Of a stretch of 64,000 bases of DNA, positions 1-12,100 are shown one piece after another. The DNA is taken from contig NC_092524.1 of assembly GCF_037038585.1 (NCBI RefSeq), forward strand, positions 47,329,001-47,393,000. Direction: 5' to 3'. The notes below the pieces were generated by a model that had not been told where the DNA came from, did no database searches, and was given only the letters and a program-made list of their open reading frames with translations. Numbering within the stretch: the first letter of the stretch is position 1; the number at the start of each line of letters is the position of its first letter. This DNA comes from Patagioenas fasciata (taxonomy: Eukaryota; Chordata; Aves; Columbiformes; Columbidae). A program made the translations under genes and the position numbers.

Positions 1-1515
1 CTATTGAGGACAAAACACCCCTGCTGACTCCAGGCTTTACTTAGATGATTGTTTTGCCTGTGATCTGTCCTGCTGCTGGGAGCAAAACAGCATGAACTTA
101 AGGGATCATACCAGGCCCAGCCTCTGAAGATACAGTTCCCAGCTGAGAAATGGGTTGTTTTCCATGCTCATTTTCATAAAATCCCCCGAGGCCTTGAAAT
201 TATAGGGCAAAGCAATTAACTTAGCACAATTTATTACAAGTGATAGTACAGGCTGCAAAAACAACAACTGTAGAGAAGATCAGGAGAAATGTGTCTGCCA
301 GCTGAGAGGCCAGAGTCCAAAACAGATGTGGTGAAGGACATGAATATCTGAGCCAAAAGATCATCAGCAAGGTCCCCAGGAAAAACAAGTAAAAATAGTA
401 TGTAACAAATGCTGTATGTTTCCCATTTGAAGTCATAGTTTATGTTTTTTCCTTGGAACCCAGCAGGCTAGACATCTGGAAAAAAAAAAAGCATAGCTGA
501 GATTTCTAATGCCCTGGTTCCAGAAGCAGAGAATTTAAGAAAATCAGTAAGTACTTTGTCCACGAAAGTGTTGTCAATACTGCCATCACTTCCTCACATA
601 GAAACCATTTCTCCAGTAAACTCTGACTAGAGTAATTTAATCGAATGCATGCCTCATTTGAAGTTATTTGAACCAATCTAAACTGTAAGAGAAGAATCGA
701 GTTTACAAAGGACTGGAGCACAGAAATCCTTGGGGTCTCTCTGGATTTCTGGTGACAGATTGTGTATCAGTGAGCAAATCCCTCTTTTCTGTCTTGCTGT
801 CAGTCTCTGGTATAATTTCTATGCATTTTGGGAGGGTGGAGGCACAGAGAGCTCCCTGGCATGCCATGGGTTCTGTGGAGGAGAGACATGATTACAGGTT
901 TATTTAGAGACATGCATGAATACCAGTTTCCTGCGTGGAAAGACCATAAGGTGAGCTTCATATTTTGCACAAAGTTGGCCCAGGAGCAGAGCAGCAGCCT
1001 CTCCCAGGCACGCAGTGTAGCAAACCCTCAGCACTGGCCAGAACTGATGGGAAGACGGCTACAGGGGTGCCCTGAGGCACCCCCTGCAAAGGCAGCCCCT
1101 GTTCAGGGAGCTGGCAGTGAAACAGAAATTCTGCACACGGCTTCAGTTTCCTTGTTTTGTTCCCCCCGGCTATCTTTCTGCACTGGCAATTGCGGAGAGC
1201 CTGGCAGGCTCTGTGGATATATATTTCTGGACAAAAAGCTGGGGAAATAAAGCTAGTTCTTAAATGTGCTTCCAACCTCAGAGCTGGTTAATGGCTCCGC
1301 CATCTAGCTGAAGCTGCATTGGCACAGGGATGTGGATGCAGCTGACAGCAGTTGCTCAGGATTGAATCTGAGCGTCTGTTTTTCATGCCCTGGGCACGGA
1401 TTTGGGGGCATAGTCCTTGCCTCATTGGCTTTAGGAGATAAGCCTTCCTGGCTGAGTTAAAAGGGAAAGCAAAGAGGTTGCTTTTATTTCCTGGAGCAGA
1501 CTGCACATGCTGATC
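1..1515. other. Left flank, no gene recognised
   Basis: No exon, RNA gene or repeat could be supported here. In human the head-to-head neighbour of GSTZ1 is POMT2, but no POMT2 exon is visible and the stretch is not CpG-rich. The true first GSTZ1 exon or promoter may therefore lie further left, or may be a non-island promoter just before 1516. Open frames on both strands look like chance. Confidence 0.5.
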
Positions 1516-4500
1516 ATGGCATCTGAAAAGGTGAGGGCTTGGACAGGGTGGAAGGGTCTGTAAAAGCTGCCTTGGTGCTGCAGTTCAGTTGTCTCAGCAT
1601 TCATCTGGAACAGCAGTAACTCTTCTTATTTGGAAAGAGGCTTTGCCCTGCCCTGCGTGGCCAGAAAAGCCATTTCATGCCACGCAAATACCCAGGGCAG
1701 GTGCTTGGCATAATCAGTGGGCAATTTGCTTAAAAAATTGAAGAGGGGCTAAAAGCAACATCTCACAGAGACAAAGAGGGAAGCTTTGTAGGAGATAACT
1801 TTAAGAGCAGTGGTGCATTGCTGGAAGCATCAGGGGCAACTCAATATTCAGAGGGCCAGCATGACAAGGACACTACCTGTACATCCAAAACAGGAACAGC
1901 CACTTTCAGAAAGGAGCACTCTCTCCCTGAGACCTCGTTCTGCAGTCTTGCAGTTCCTGAAACGCCTTCTCTTCGGGCACTGCTCTCCTTAAAATACTCT
2001 GGTGTTCTCGCTATATAACCACTTTATCTGTCTTTCTCTTCTCAGCCGATACTTTATAGCTATTTCCGAAGTTCCTGCTCTTGGAGGGTGAGAATTGGTA
2101 AGATCCACTATTGATCTCTGTTTTATTGTCTTGGTGTCATTGCAGTATCCTCCCCTTTGCTAACCCAGTTAATCAGTCACTTATTAAGAGAGAGACATAA
2201 GCAAACCTGATCCAGGAGCAGTGGGAAGGAAGGGAATACCACAGCCTATCTGGAGCAGGGGGAAGGGAGAGGAACAAACAGAAGGGCTTCGCTAAGTCTG
2301 CAGCTAGTTAGAGGGATTTACTCCTTTTGTAAAGCTAACATGATGCAGATGACTATTTCTTCCACATTATCTAGAACAGCCCTACACTCTGTTTTCACAC
2401 TGAATCTGCCTTAGACTCTGGTCTGCCCAGGTCTTGAGAGCTAAGCAGGACTGGGAATGGTCGCTACTTGGACTGAGACAGTCTTAAGCGAGGATGTGCC
2501 TGTGAGCACAGGCCCCCCTGCCCTGTACAAGCTCTGTCAGGAGCAGCTGTGCTGCAGAGTGGCAAAGCTTATTTTGAGTAATGTAGTGTTTTTGCCAGGA
2601 CTGATCTTTAGTGCTTGGGTCCTTCATTTGCCAGAGCACTATCTTCTTGGTGGACTCAGACTGCCTGTTCTTCAAGTATTGTGTCTTTTTTGCTGTTAAA
2701 GCCATTCTTTTTCCAAATGGAGATGGTAACATTTCCCTGAGCCCATTAACAATGACACTGGTCTCAGTGTGCCCATCTGAAGCTGTGCACTCTGTTCTCC
2801 CTAGCCCTGGCTCTGAAAGGGATTGCCTATGATGTGGTACCCGTGAACCTCCTGAAGGACGGGGGACAGCAGGTAAGGATACAGCTGCCATTGCTCTCTC
2901 CAGGGGTACCGAACTTGGGGATCATTAGGAGAATTGGATCAGCACTAGAAAGTTCACAGGCAAAGTCACTGAATTCCTCACTGCTTCTCTGTAATTAATA
3001 GTTCCTTTAAACCAGTATTTCCTGGCTAGCAGGATGGGAGGAGATGGCTGCAGGAGACCAAAGGTCTTCTCCTCTCTTAAACATCTGTGAGTGAATTTCA
3101 TGATGCAAATGATCTTCTGCTTCTGCTTAGCATGATATAACTGAACATACCTGACACACAGACTTCAGAGAAGCTGCACTGCAGTTTAAACACAGACTGG
3201 ACCTCATGCAGTTAACGCCAGAAAGTATACGTGGTGGGGAAGTGGTATCCAAAAGATGCTAAATGATACAGCAGGGGGCCTGCCAAAGGAATGGGTGGGC
3301 TGTCAGAAGAAATCTTCACTGAGAATTTATTTGGGGGGCCTTAACTGGGAGTCATGCACCCAGTAGTACCACTATGGGCTAAGGTGGAGTTGGAGAACTA
3401 GAACTGTGATAGTGACACTGCTGCATCCTGCCATCCTGGCCTTTGTGTTTATGGTTTATCAAGAAGTACAGCAGTGTGGCCTTGGATGCGGTGACCCCTG
3501 AGCCCCAGTGAGAGCTTGCTCTAGGCTAATAGTACAGTATAACTTACTGCAAATATTAGTACTGAGGTAGAATGAAAAGCCAGGTAAAAAATTAAATAAA
3601 TTGGCAATTTGGTTCTAGAGGAAGAAAACAAGGAAGAAGAATTTCTTGTTACAGTAATCTCTGTTTCTTTCCACAGTTTTCTGCTGAATTCAAGGCAGCG
3701 AATCCAATGCAGCAAGTCCCAGTCTTGAAAATTGATGGCATCACCCTTTCTCAGTCGGTAACTAGCCACACTCCAGCTTGCTGCCAGTTTGAAGGGATGG
3801 CTTTGCTTCATCTCTTACCCTGAGCTCTCATCTGCGCATTGGAAAAGAGATGGCATTTCTGATAAACAATCCCACTTGGGGCAGATATAGCACACAGCCT
3901 CTGCTGGGAAACCGCTGTCAAGGATTTAATCTCAATTCAGCTTTGGTTTGTAACTCCACCTTTCCCTGAGCACTTTGTAGTCTGATTTAGATGGCTGTGC
4001 CAGGGTTTGCCTGAAATTACAGCTGGGCTAAATGACAAGAAGATCCCAAGTAGACATCGAAAGGAATATTCTGCTGCTTGGATTGGTAACAAACTTCCTA
4101 TAAAAGCTGCTATGTTCTCTTGTATCAGCTCCCCTTTCCCATCTGTTCTTTATGTGAACTTTTCCTTGGCTCTCCAATAACTTCCCATATCTCTTTGCTC
4201 ATTACAGCTAGCTATAATTCATTACCTAGAAGATACCCATCCTAACCCCCGGCTCCTGCCACAAGATCCGAAGAAGAGAGCCCAAGTCAGAATGATTGCG
4301 GATCACATTGCTGCCGGCATTCAGCCAATCCAGGTATTGCTTTATCATATTCATACAAATGAGAAAAGCAGAATGGGTTTCCAGGAGTCTGTATTTCTGA
4401 AAAGTTCTGTCTCTTTAAATTGCTGCCAGCCAATAGAGTGGCAAACCTTAAGACTCTGTGTTAGCAGATGAAATCTCTGCTTAGCCTCTTCCTGATCTGC

Positions 4501-7500
4501 CAATGGCAACAGTACAGTATTTCCTACCAAAAAAAATCCTATAGAGCCCCAGGGTTCTTTCCAAAACCAGCCAAACCCATGCACTTTCACTGCAGGGTCT
4601 AGTATGTTTTAGAAAGACAACAACTGAGCAACCCGAAAGGCAGAGGCAAAGGGATACCCTGGCAGCGGGTAGAGAACAGCCCCAGGAGAGAGATGCAGCG
4701 GGGTGCATGGTTCGGCGAGGGTAAGGTCAAGGGCTGCCCCGGCAGGCTGATCTCAAGCTGGGGGTTCAGGTTCGGCACCTCCCCATCTCCCCTCTCCTCC
4801 ACTGGATGAGGTAGTGTGTAAGGTCCAGCCAGCAGCAGTCAGTCTAACCTGGAGTGCACTTGCCTTCACAGAACCTGAGCATCCTGAATAAAATAGGGGA
4901 GAAAAAAATGGAATGGGCTCAGAACTGCATCACGTCTGGCTTCCAAGGTGCGTCCCACATCCAAAATGATCAGCACTTCAGTTAACCCTTCAAAACTCTG
5001 CACTGCTGGGGTCCTACTTTCCTCCTCAAGCAGAATAACAGATCTCCCTAGGCTGGTGTTTTGGGGTCCTGCCCTGCTGGTAGCACTCCAGGGTCTCAGA
5101 GGAAAGATACTGTCCAGTGTGCTTCCACTGCTGTGCATGGAAGAGGGAAAGCCTAAGGCCATCCCGGACACTGCAGCAGCTGATGGATCCTCATGCATGA
5201 GGGCTGACAGCACTTCTCCTTCCCACCCAGCTGCTGCCAAACTAGTGCGTTTTGCTTTAAAGTTCTATTAGTCTACATTGGTAGGCGTTTGTCATTAGAA
5301 AAAATATATCTGATGGAAAACTCCCACAGATTCTAGCAAGTAGCAGAGTATTTCTTCTCCTCTCTAGGAGAAATAAGGTGCTTTTTGTTTCTTCAAAACC
5401 CTTTTCCCTATGTGCTAGAATGGCAGGCCCATCTTCACTTCTGCACAGACACAAACTGACTGAACTCTTGCATTTTTCCCTTCCCACTCTCACATACCTC
5501 TACATTGTCCTCTTAATATTTCAAGTGCATTGCCTGGAGCAGCCGAAATCACCCTGGGTCCCAGAAGGCTGAGAGACCCTAAAGACGCCTATAACTGTGC
5601 TGTTGTGAAATATCTGTTCCTTCTAGGTTCTGTTCCAAATTGCTCCTTTTTCATACTCCCCTTAGTGTTAAAATGCCTTTGTTCATAATTCCAAGCCTAA
5701 AAGGTCTTGGGTGTCCCTTTTAAATGTGTTTCCAATGCCTCACTCCAGTGTACCACTTCTCTTGGCAGCACTGGAGCAGATTCTGCAGGACACTGCTGGG
5801 CGCTACTGTGTGGGGGATGAAGTAAGTATCTGAGAGTGTTGTGTACCATTGGAGAACTGAAAACCCTAGTATAACTCATATTATAGGAAGGGAAATCAGT
5901 TGTGGAGACACAGCACAACCCCATCTGGTGCTCAGAGTTACATGCGGTGCTTTCACCACAAATAAAACAGCTGTATGGATCCTACTTAGGCCATTACTGA
6001 CTTGCAAATAGTTATGTTTACTTGTCCCTGCCTGTATGCTGCTGATGGCCACATTCTGCAGCTGTATCTAGGATCTGGCTGCTACTAGAGGATGTGGAAA
6101 CCAATTACATATACTTAATTTTTAAGAGATTTGGCATTCAAAGTAACCTGTCATAGGACACAGGTTCAGTTCTTAGCTCTGCAGAACCCTTAACCAAGTT
6201 GTATTGTATTTTTCTGCTCTGTTCATGCAATTTTAACATGGACAAATTTCAAAGAGCTCACATACAAGCTGTTCTGACCCCAAGCTAGAGGCCACTCAGG
6301 CCTCTTACGTTTAGTAGCCCTCTTTGGCAGGTACTTGGATCTTTCTTATAAAAGCCTGGCAAAAATGGAAGGCTCCTGCAATAACCTGTGGTGCTGAGGG
6401 TTGTCTAATGGAACTGGAGCCCTGGGTGCACAAAGGCTAGTTACAAGATCTTATGCTGGAGAATAATGCGTGCTCTGAAAGGCACACAGAGCTTTGTGAC
6501 CTGGGGAGTGGGGTGGGGGCAGCTGCCTCTGTGCAGATAGGCAGCTGGCTGCATTGTCCTTGAGTCTTCTTGTCAGATTGCAAGTCCCTGAGCCTGTGTG
6601 CAAAGGCCCTGTCACATATCAGGTCTTGACATGGGCTTGATATTCCTGCAATACAAACAAGCAAAATTTACTCATCTTTTCCCAGCCATGTGAACTCTCT
6701 CCCTCCCTCCATTGCCTCCCTCTGCAGCTTGCCAGCAGTTTTGTTTGCTCAGAGGCAGTTGCCATAGAAGCACTGTGTCCTTGAGGTCATGATGCTCAGA
6801 TGGTAAATATGAAACTCTCTGAAGGCTGATGGCTTCTACTAGTGACTCCTGTTAAGTTCCTTTCCTTGTAATGTTATCATACTATTTATGCTGGATTAAA
6901 GAATGGGATTGTTGTGACAACTCCTCTGTACTGGCTGATAAAATAATTTCCTGCTGTCAAAGGCTGCCACAACAGTGAAGTGTGATGGGACAGGCTCCAA
7001 GTTGCTCTCGCCCCTTTTCTCTCCTACATTTGCAGGTTTCCATGGCTGATCTGTGCTTGGTGCCTCAAGTTGCCAATGCTGAAAGGTAATTAAAGCTAAG
7101 CTTGAGGTGCTCTTTAAGGGCACCTACTCCTTATGCTGGGCTGTTGGAGTTTACCTTCTGCTGCTCCTTCTGCCTGCTAGGAAAGCATCCACCCTGCCTG
7201 CCCTATCCAGTTATGGATTCTTTTCTGCAGGAATTTTCTTGCATCATAAATACTGTCTCTTTTGGAAGCTCTTGGAAATAAGGAACTGGGCTTTCTTCTT
7301 AGAGGCCCCTGGAGGAAACCTGATCTATGCCACTAGAAAAGCTAAGACTGCCCATACTCCACATCCTTTCTCCCTGTTTGCCCTGTATTTACATTGCACA
7401 CAGGGGTGAAGATTAATCTGACTGTATTTGTTGAAACCCTTAAGCTTATGCAAGTAGTGGCTGAGGATTCCCAGGAAAAAACATAGTGCCTTCTTACCCT

Positions 7501-7857
7501 GTGCTGTACACTATGTGGAAGCCTAGTGAAGACAGAAGAACTAACTAACCTTTCCTCTAGCATTTGTTTTTAAACCTATAAGGATGAACCTTTTTTCTTA
7601 ATGCAGAAGTACCCCAGACTTTGAGTTTCTCCCATACTGAGCAGACACAGCACATTGCTCTGCCCTTTTGCTCACTGCTGCACTGGCTGGCTGACTCAAG
7701 AGTACCTCACAAATTATTTTCCTTTTGCAGATACAAAGTGGACATGGGTCCATATCCCACGATAACCAGAATAAACAAAGCTCTCCTGGAGCTAGAGGCA
7801 TTTAAAGTAAGCCACCCATCCCGGCAGCCAGATACTCCTGCAGAGCTGCGAGCTTGA
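1516..7857 (+). CDS. GSTZ1: GSTZ1, glutathione S-transferase zeta 1 / maleylacetoacetate isomerase, 9 coding exons
   Basis: Zeta-class GST that isomerises maleylacetoacetate to fumarylacetoacetate in Phe/Tyr catabolism and dechlorinates small alpha-haloacids; cytosolic and mitochondrial. Coding exons: 1516-1530, 2046-2097, 2805-2872, 3677-3757, 4208-4333, 4872-4947, 5769-5821, 7036-7085, 7731-7857. All have GT/AG borders and agreeing phases, giving 648 nt and 215 aa (human 216). The N-terminal thioredoxin-fold segment [17 protein letters not shown] carries the family active-site SSC motif at about residues 14-16. The GSH-binding Q-S pair is in exon 4 (TLSQS), and the C-terminal helical domain ends in TPAELRA. 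The start MASEK in the 15-bp first coding exon is inferred from splice phase and the matching human length; an alternative upstream first exon cannot be excluded. The gene converges with the kelch gene on the other strand. Confidence 0.95.
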
Positions 7858-8109
7858 AGCCCTTCTACTTATTAAATCAAGTAAGATAGAGTGTCAAAGA
7901 GGACAACAGCTACAGCTTGAGTAGGACCTCAGTGCCAGCAGGAAGCCCGAGTAATGTCTCACTGTCATCTGGATGGGAACAAAGACAGATGACCTGGAAG
8001 TAGCCTTGATGACTTACAGGAGCTATGCCTGCACTGGAAAGCTTGCAGCTACTTCTGACTCTGTTTTGTTTTGTTTTGTTTTTCTATCTGATATATCTCC
8101 ATGAAGCAG

Positions 8110-8115
8110 ATTAAA
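8110..8115 (+). terminator. Candidate GSTZ1 polyadenylation signal (ATTAAA)
   Basis: ATTAAA lies 253 nt after the GSTZ1 stop. It is the nearest plausible poly(A) signal. Confidence 0.35.
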
Positions 8116-8537
8116 GCAGAAATATCCATAATTATCAGAAGTCCCCTTTGTATGGCTTTGGGTTGGGGAATGTGGGCACAAACAACTGTGAGGCATTGAG
8201 CCAATTCTGGACTCCCCACAGGGGCTGCTTCTTTCTACAACCTACAGAAAGAGCATCAGGGAACCAGTGTACATAGTGTGTTACTCACCTTGTAGGCCTG
8301 CTTGTCCTTGTAGCTGCCTCAGAGCTATGGCATAATTGTCAGTGCCATGGATATAAACAGTAAGAGCTGTTCTCTCATAGAAGATAGCTTAATCCCAAAC
8401 CTTGTTTGGTTTCATGGGTTTTGCAAGAGCCAACAGTCAGCAATTCTGCCATCTCTTGGAATGACAACTGAATTACTACCTGGGACAGCTGAGTTGTACC
8501 TCTTCCTTGTGTCTATTAGCAGTCTTGCAGGATTTAT

Positions 8538-8543
8538 AATAAA
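8538..8543 (+). terminator. Candidate distal GSTZ1 polyadenylation signal (AATAAA)
   Basis: A canonical AATAAA lies 681 nt after the GSTZ1 stop and before the convergent kelch gene. Which signal is used is not decided by sequence. Confidence 0.35.
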
Positions 8544-9128
8544 GGTCACTCTAAAGCAAAGCTAGGTGGTTGCACCAGAGTCAGCAAGACACAACCAGCC
8601 CACTCCCATATGCTGAAAACAATGGTGTTCTCTTCCCATCTTCAGTCACTGCTCTAGGTGTTTTCCTAGTCCTCAGCTGCAGACTATTTCCCAAGAGGAT
8701 CCCACCCCAGATTCCTTCCAAACTAGAACAACACCTGTACTCTCACTGTGAGGACCCTGCAAGCAGCAGGAATAAATCCCATTTCACTCATCCCAAATGA
8801 AACCCAACCACTGAGTCACCTTCAGAGCTGAAAGCACCCTGGGAATTCCAGCCCAGAAACCTGTAGAGCAAGAAGCAAAACCCCAGAAGCCTCTGACTGT
8901 GTTCTGTGCAGGTTCAGCTCAGATCCCACTGAGTGTTTTGGCACCCAAGCCCAGGTACCACAGTGGCCATATGGGAGGGAATTTCTGCCAGGCTGATACT
9001 GTGTATCAGCTACTATAAGAGGGCAATGCCCACAGCCTTCAGAAAGGCTTAACAAACCCATGATCTCTTGTGTCAAAGCAGCATTCACCTACACAGAGAT
9101 ACTTGGACTGCCACATTGCTTGGACTCA
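8544..9128. other. Convergent intergenic gap, nothing recognised
   Basis: The short spacer lies between the candidate 3' ends of GSTZ1 (+) and the kelch gene (-). No repeat or RNA gene was seen. Confidence 0.5.
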
Positions 9129-9134
9129 TTTATT
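9129..9134 (-). terminator. Kelch gene polyadenylation signal (AATAAA)
   Basis: Minus-strand AATAAA lies about 54 nt beyond the kelch gene stop codon, implying a very short 3' UTR. Confidence 0.6.
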
Positions 9135-9187
9135 GCCATCCATGTCTGTATTCAGGCTGGTTCCAGGCCTATTTTGAGTATTGTGCA

Positions 9188-12100
9188 TTATCCTAGGTCC
9201 AGCTGGATCTTGACTGTGCTGTTGTAAAAGGTCCCAGCACAGTTGGAGCCCCCAAAGACCAACAGCGTGTGCACGTTATGCTCCTCTTTGTTCTCCTTGT
9301 CCACATCCATCAAGTAGGCAGGAGTCAGGTCAAGCAATGTGTGGCCAGCTCGGGGCACAGAACAGAGGTCGTGGTGGATCACTGTGTTCCATGAAAGAGT
9401 ATCTGAAGCAGAAAGCAGTTGTCAATACTGACAAACCCATTCTTAGAGCAAGGGATGAAACAAATGGGCCAGGCTAGTTCTTCAGAAACACCACTGCAGC
9501 CCAGTAGTCACCTTCAGCTACAGAAACCAGGAGGCAGAGTCACTCACCCAGGTGGAAGACAAAGGCATCTTGCAGGGCTCCCCTGGCATTGCAGCCTCCG
9601 CTGATCAGAACCTTCTGGTCTGACACAGCCAGAGCTGCATGAAAACTGCAACAAAAGCAAAGCCGAAAGCTTACTACAGCAAAACCTGCTGGGGCTGCCC
9701 CAGTCGGCAATGGGCAAGGGTGGGCAGACTTCAGCAGGAGGCTGAGGGCTTAAGCTGCAGAATGGAAGTTAAGTTCTGCTGCTCTTCTGCCCTGGCTTGT
9801 TGAATAACCCTGAAAGAGCTGTTTGTTTGCCTCTGCATGTCAGGCCACAATCAGGCCTGTAAAGCAGCTCTCAGAAGGAGCTATCAAGTCTCCTATGTTT
9901 TGTTCTATGGAGTGAGACAGCAGGCTAGCTGGGCTGTGGTCTGATTTAGATCATTGTTCTAGTGGGCAACAGTGTCCCTTTATGAACAGCGTAGTCCTGG
10001 TACAGGAGTTTCTTCCTCTCAGTTCGTCTGTTGTGCTCCCGGTACTGTGGATATCAAACAACAGGCAATGCAGTGCACTAGCACTTGGCAGAAAAAGTTG
10101 CCCAGCCTGAAAGGCAGATTTCTAGGGAGATTAAGGGGTCTGCACCCCTCCTCTACAGGCACCAACTAGGACAGGACAGGAATTTCTTGCCCCACAGCAG
10201 CGGGGCCATCCACTGTGTTTTGACTATTGGGACAGAGATATCTTTGGTTTGATCACAAGCACCATTTAAACCTGGTTTCAAAGAGAAAGGACAGAGGAAG
10301 AAAATAGCTCTTGGGTCTGCAGTAGGTTCTTACCAACGTGCAGAAGGCTGTCCTGCGAGGAGGGGCACTGGTATGTACTCCATGAAACCTGACAGACAGG
10401 AGAAAGGCAGGTGAAATGTCCAAAAAGCTCAGCCACAAAAACTTCCATGCTCTGCCACATCAATAACCTGCCTTCTCTGTTACCCAGCTTCTTCCAAAAA
10501 AGCAGTCTCTTGTTTTATCCAGTTCCCTTCTGTCTTACCCCAAAAAGGGTTTAGTTACCCCACAGTTTTCTATCTCCAGTGCCTAGCTGCAAGTTTTTAT
10601 AATGTTAATGCTACCTTCCTAACCAGTATGCCTCATTCACCAGTCCCTGCCTCAGAACAGACTTTCCCAAGGTTTCTACATGGCACAAACTTTCTTACCC
10701 AGATCCAGGATGTGCATGTCACTGAGGTAGAGAGAACTCCTCCGACCCCCAAAAAACAGCAGCTTATTCTTCAGCAGAGTAGCTGAATGCCTGAGCAAAG
10801 AAGCAAGTGAACAAAGCATCTTCAGCTAGTTCCCAAAACTGACACTTCACCCTTGGTTCTGCTCTCGGGCCGCCATAGCTTCAGTCTACACCTGGCTCTG
10901 CCCCCAGCCACTGCAGCCCAAAGACAGAATCCCACCAGGATTCCTGACAGGAGGTACTCACAGTCACACTGCCCAAAACATAGCCCTATCTTAAGGAGCA
11001 AACTGTGGAAAACAATCACCTTCTATTTAGGAAATTACACTAGGGTGGGAGGGAAGGTGAGCGGAGGTTTCCTGCTCTATTCTGGAGGGCTGGAATAAAA
11101 GCACTCTCACCCCAGCCTAGGCTGAGGCCTCTCCCCTTCTGAGATGGGCTGGTACCAAATTTCATGCTCTGGATTGAAGACATAGAGCACATTGCTGCAG
11201 GGTCCCACTGACAGTGATGCCTTTTTGGGGAAAGTCCCTCCAAAAACAAAGAGCTCCTTGCGGTAGATAGTTGCAGTGTGGTAGGTGAGCATCGGCATCC
11301 TCCCTTTAGCCTGGAAGAAGTTCAATAGATGTTTTTAATGAGAAGCATATTATTTGCTGCACGACCCATAGAAAAGTGGCACACATCATGCAGTGAGTTC
11401 AACAAGTCTCAGTTTTCACTTTATTGGCTCCCCAGACAGATCTTTGCCACACAGGCAAACAGCACATCCTTTACGTACTCTGCACCACCAGAACGTGCTG
11501 ATGAGAGAAGGAAGTCAGCCTCCTACCCCAGCTTCCTCAGAAGATGACAGAGAACGGAAAGATCTCATCCAAGCTTATCCTGTAAAACACATCTTGTGAC
11601 TTCACCAAGAAAGAAGCAGACAGACCCTTGCAGACAGGGCCCTCTGCAAGGACATGACAGGGATCTAAAGAGCTCTGAGATCTTCTGTGCTCAGAGCAGC
11701 CCCTGATTTGAGAAGACCAACTCTTCACCTCAGCATCCAGTGCAGCTCCTAACAACATCATATAAAATGAGAGGCCATTTCCCTCTGCTGCTTGTACAGT
11801 ACCTCCCACCCCCAACCTTGGTCAGACACAGCACTCTGCAGAAACCATTTTTTGCACCTTCATTCATTGTAGGCACAGCCTCCTGGTTTCTGCTGAGCTT
11901 CTGGCCTTTCAACATAGCCTTCTTAAAGATATAAGTCCCAACTAAGCAGCTCAGACAACCTGCAGCGACAATGGACCACGACTGCTGGAATCAGGATACA
12001 GGCAGACCGATTGCCACATTTAGGCAGGACCTGTCACCCCTCCTGTGCTTTTGTGTTGGAAGAGCTTCAGTACTTACAGCCACAAGGAGCCATTTCCAGG

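Noticed and set aside
221-436. Hydrophobic 71-aa minus-strand frame near the left edge
   Set aside because: No family match and no splice context. POMT2 was considered as the expected neighbour but no recognisable motif supports it.
828-1250. 140-aa plus-strand frame upstream of GSTZ1
   Set aside because: Low-complexity composition, overlaps an opposite-strand frame of similar length, and shows no domain.
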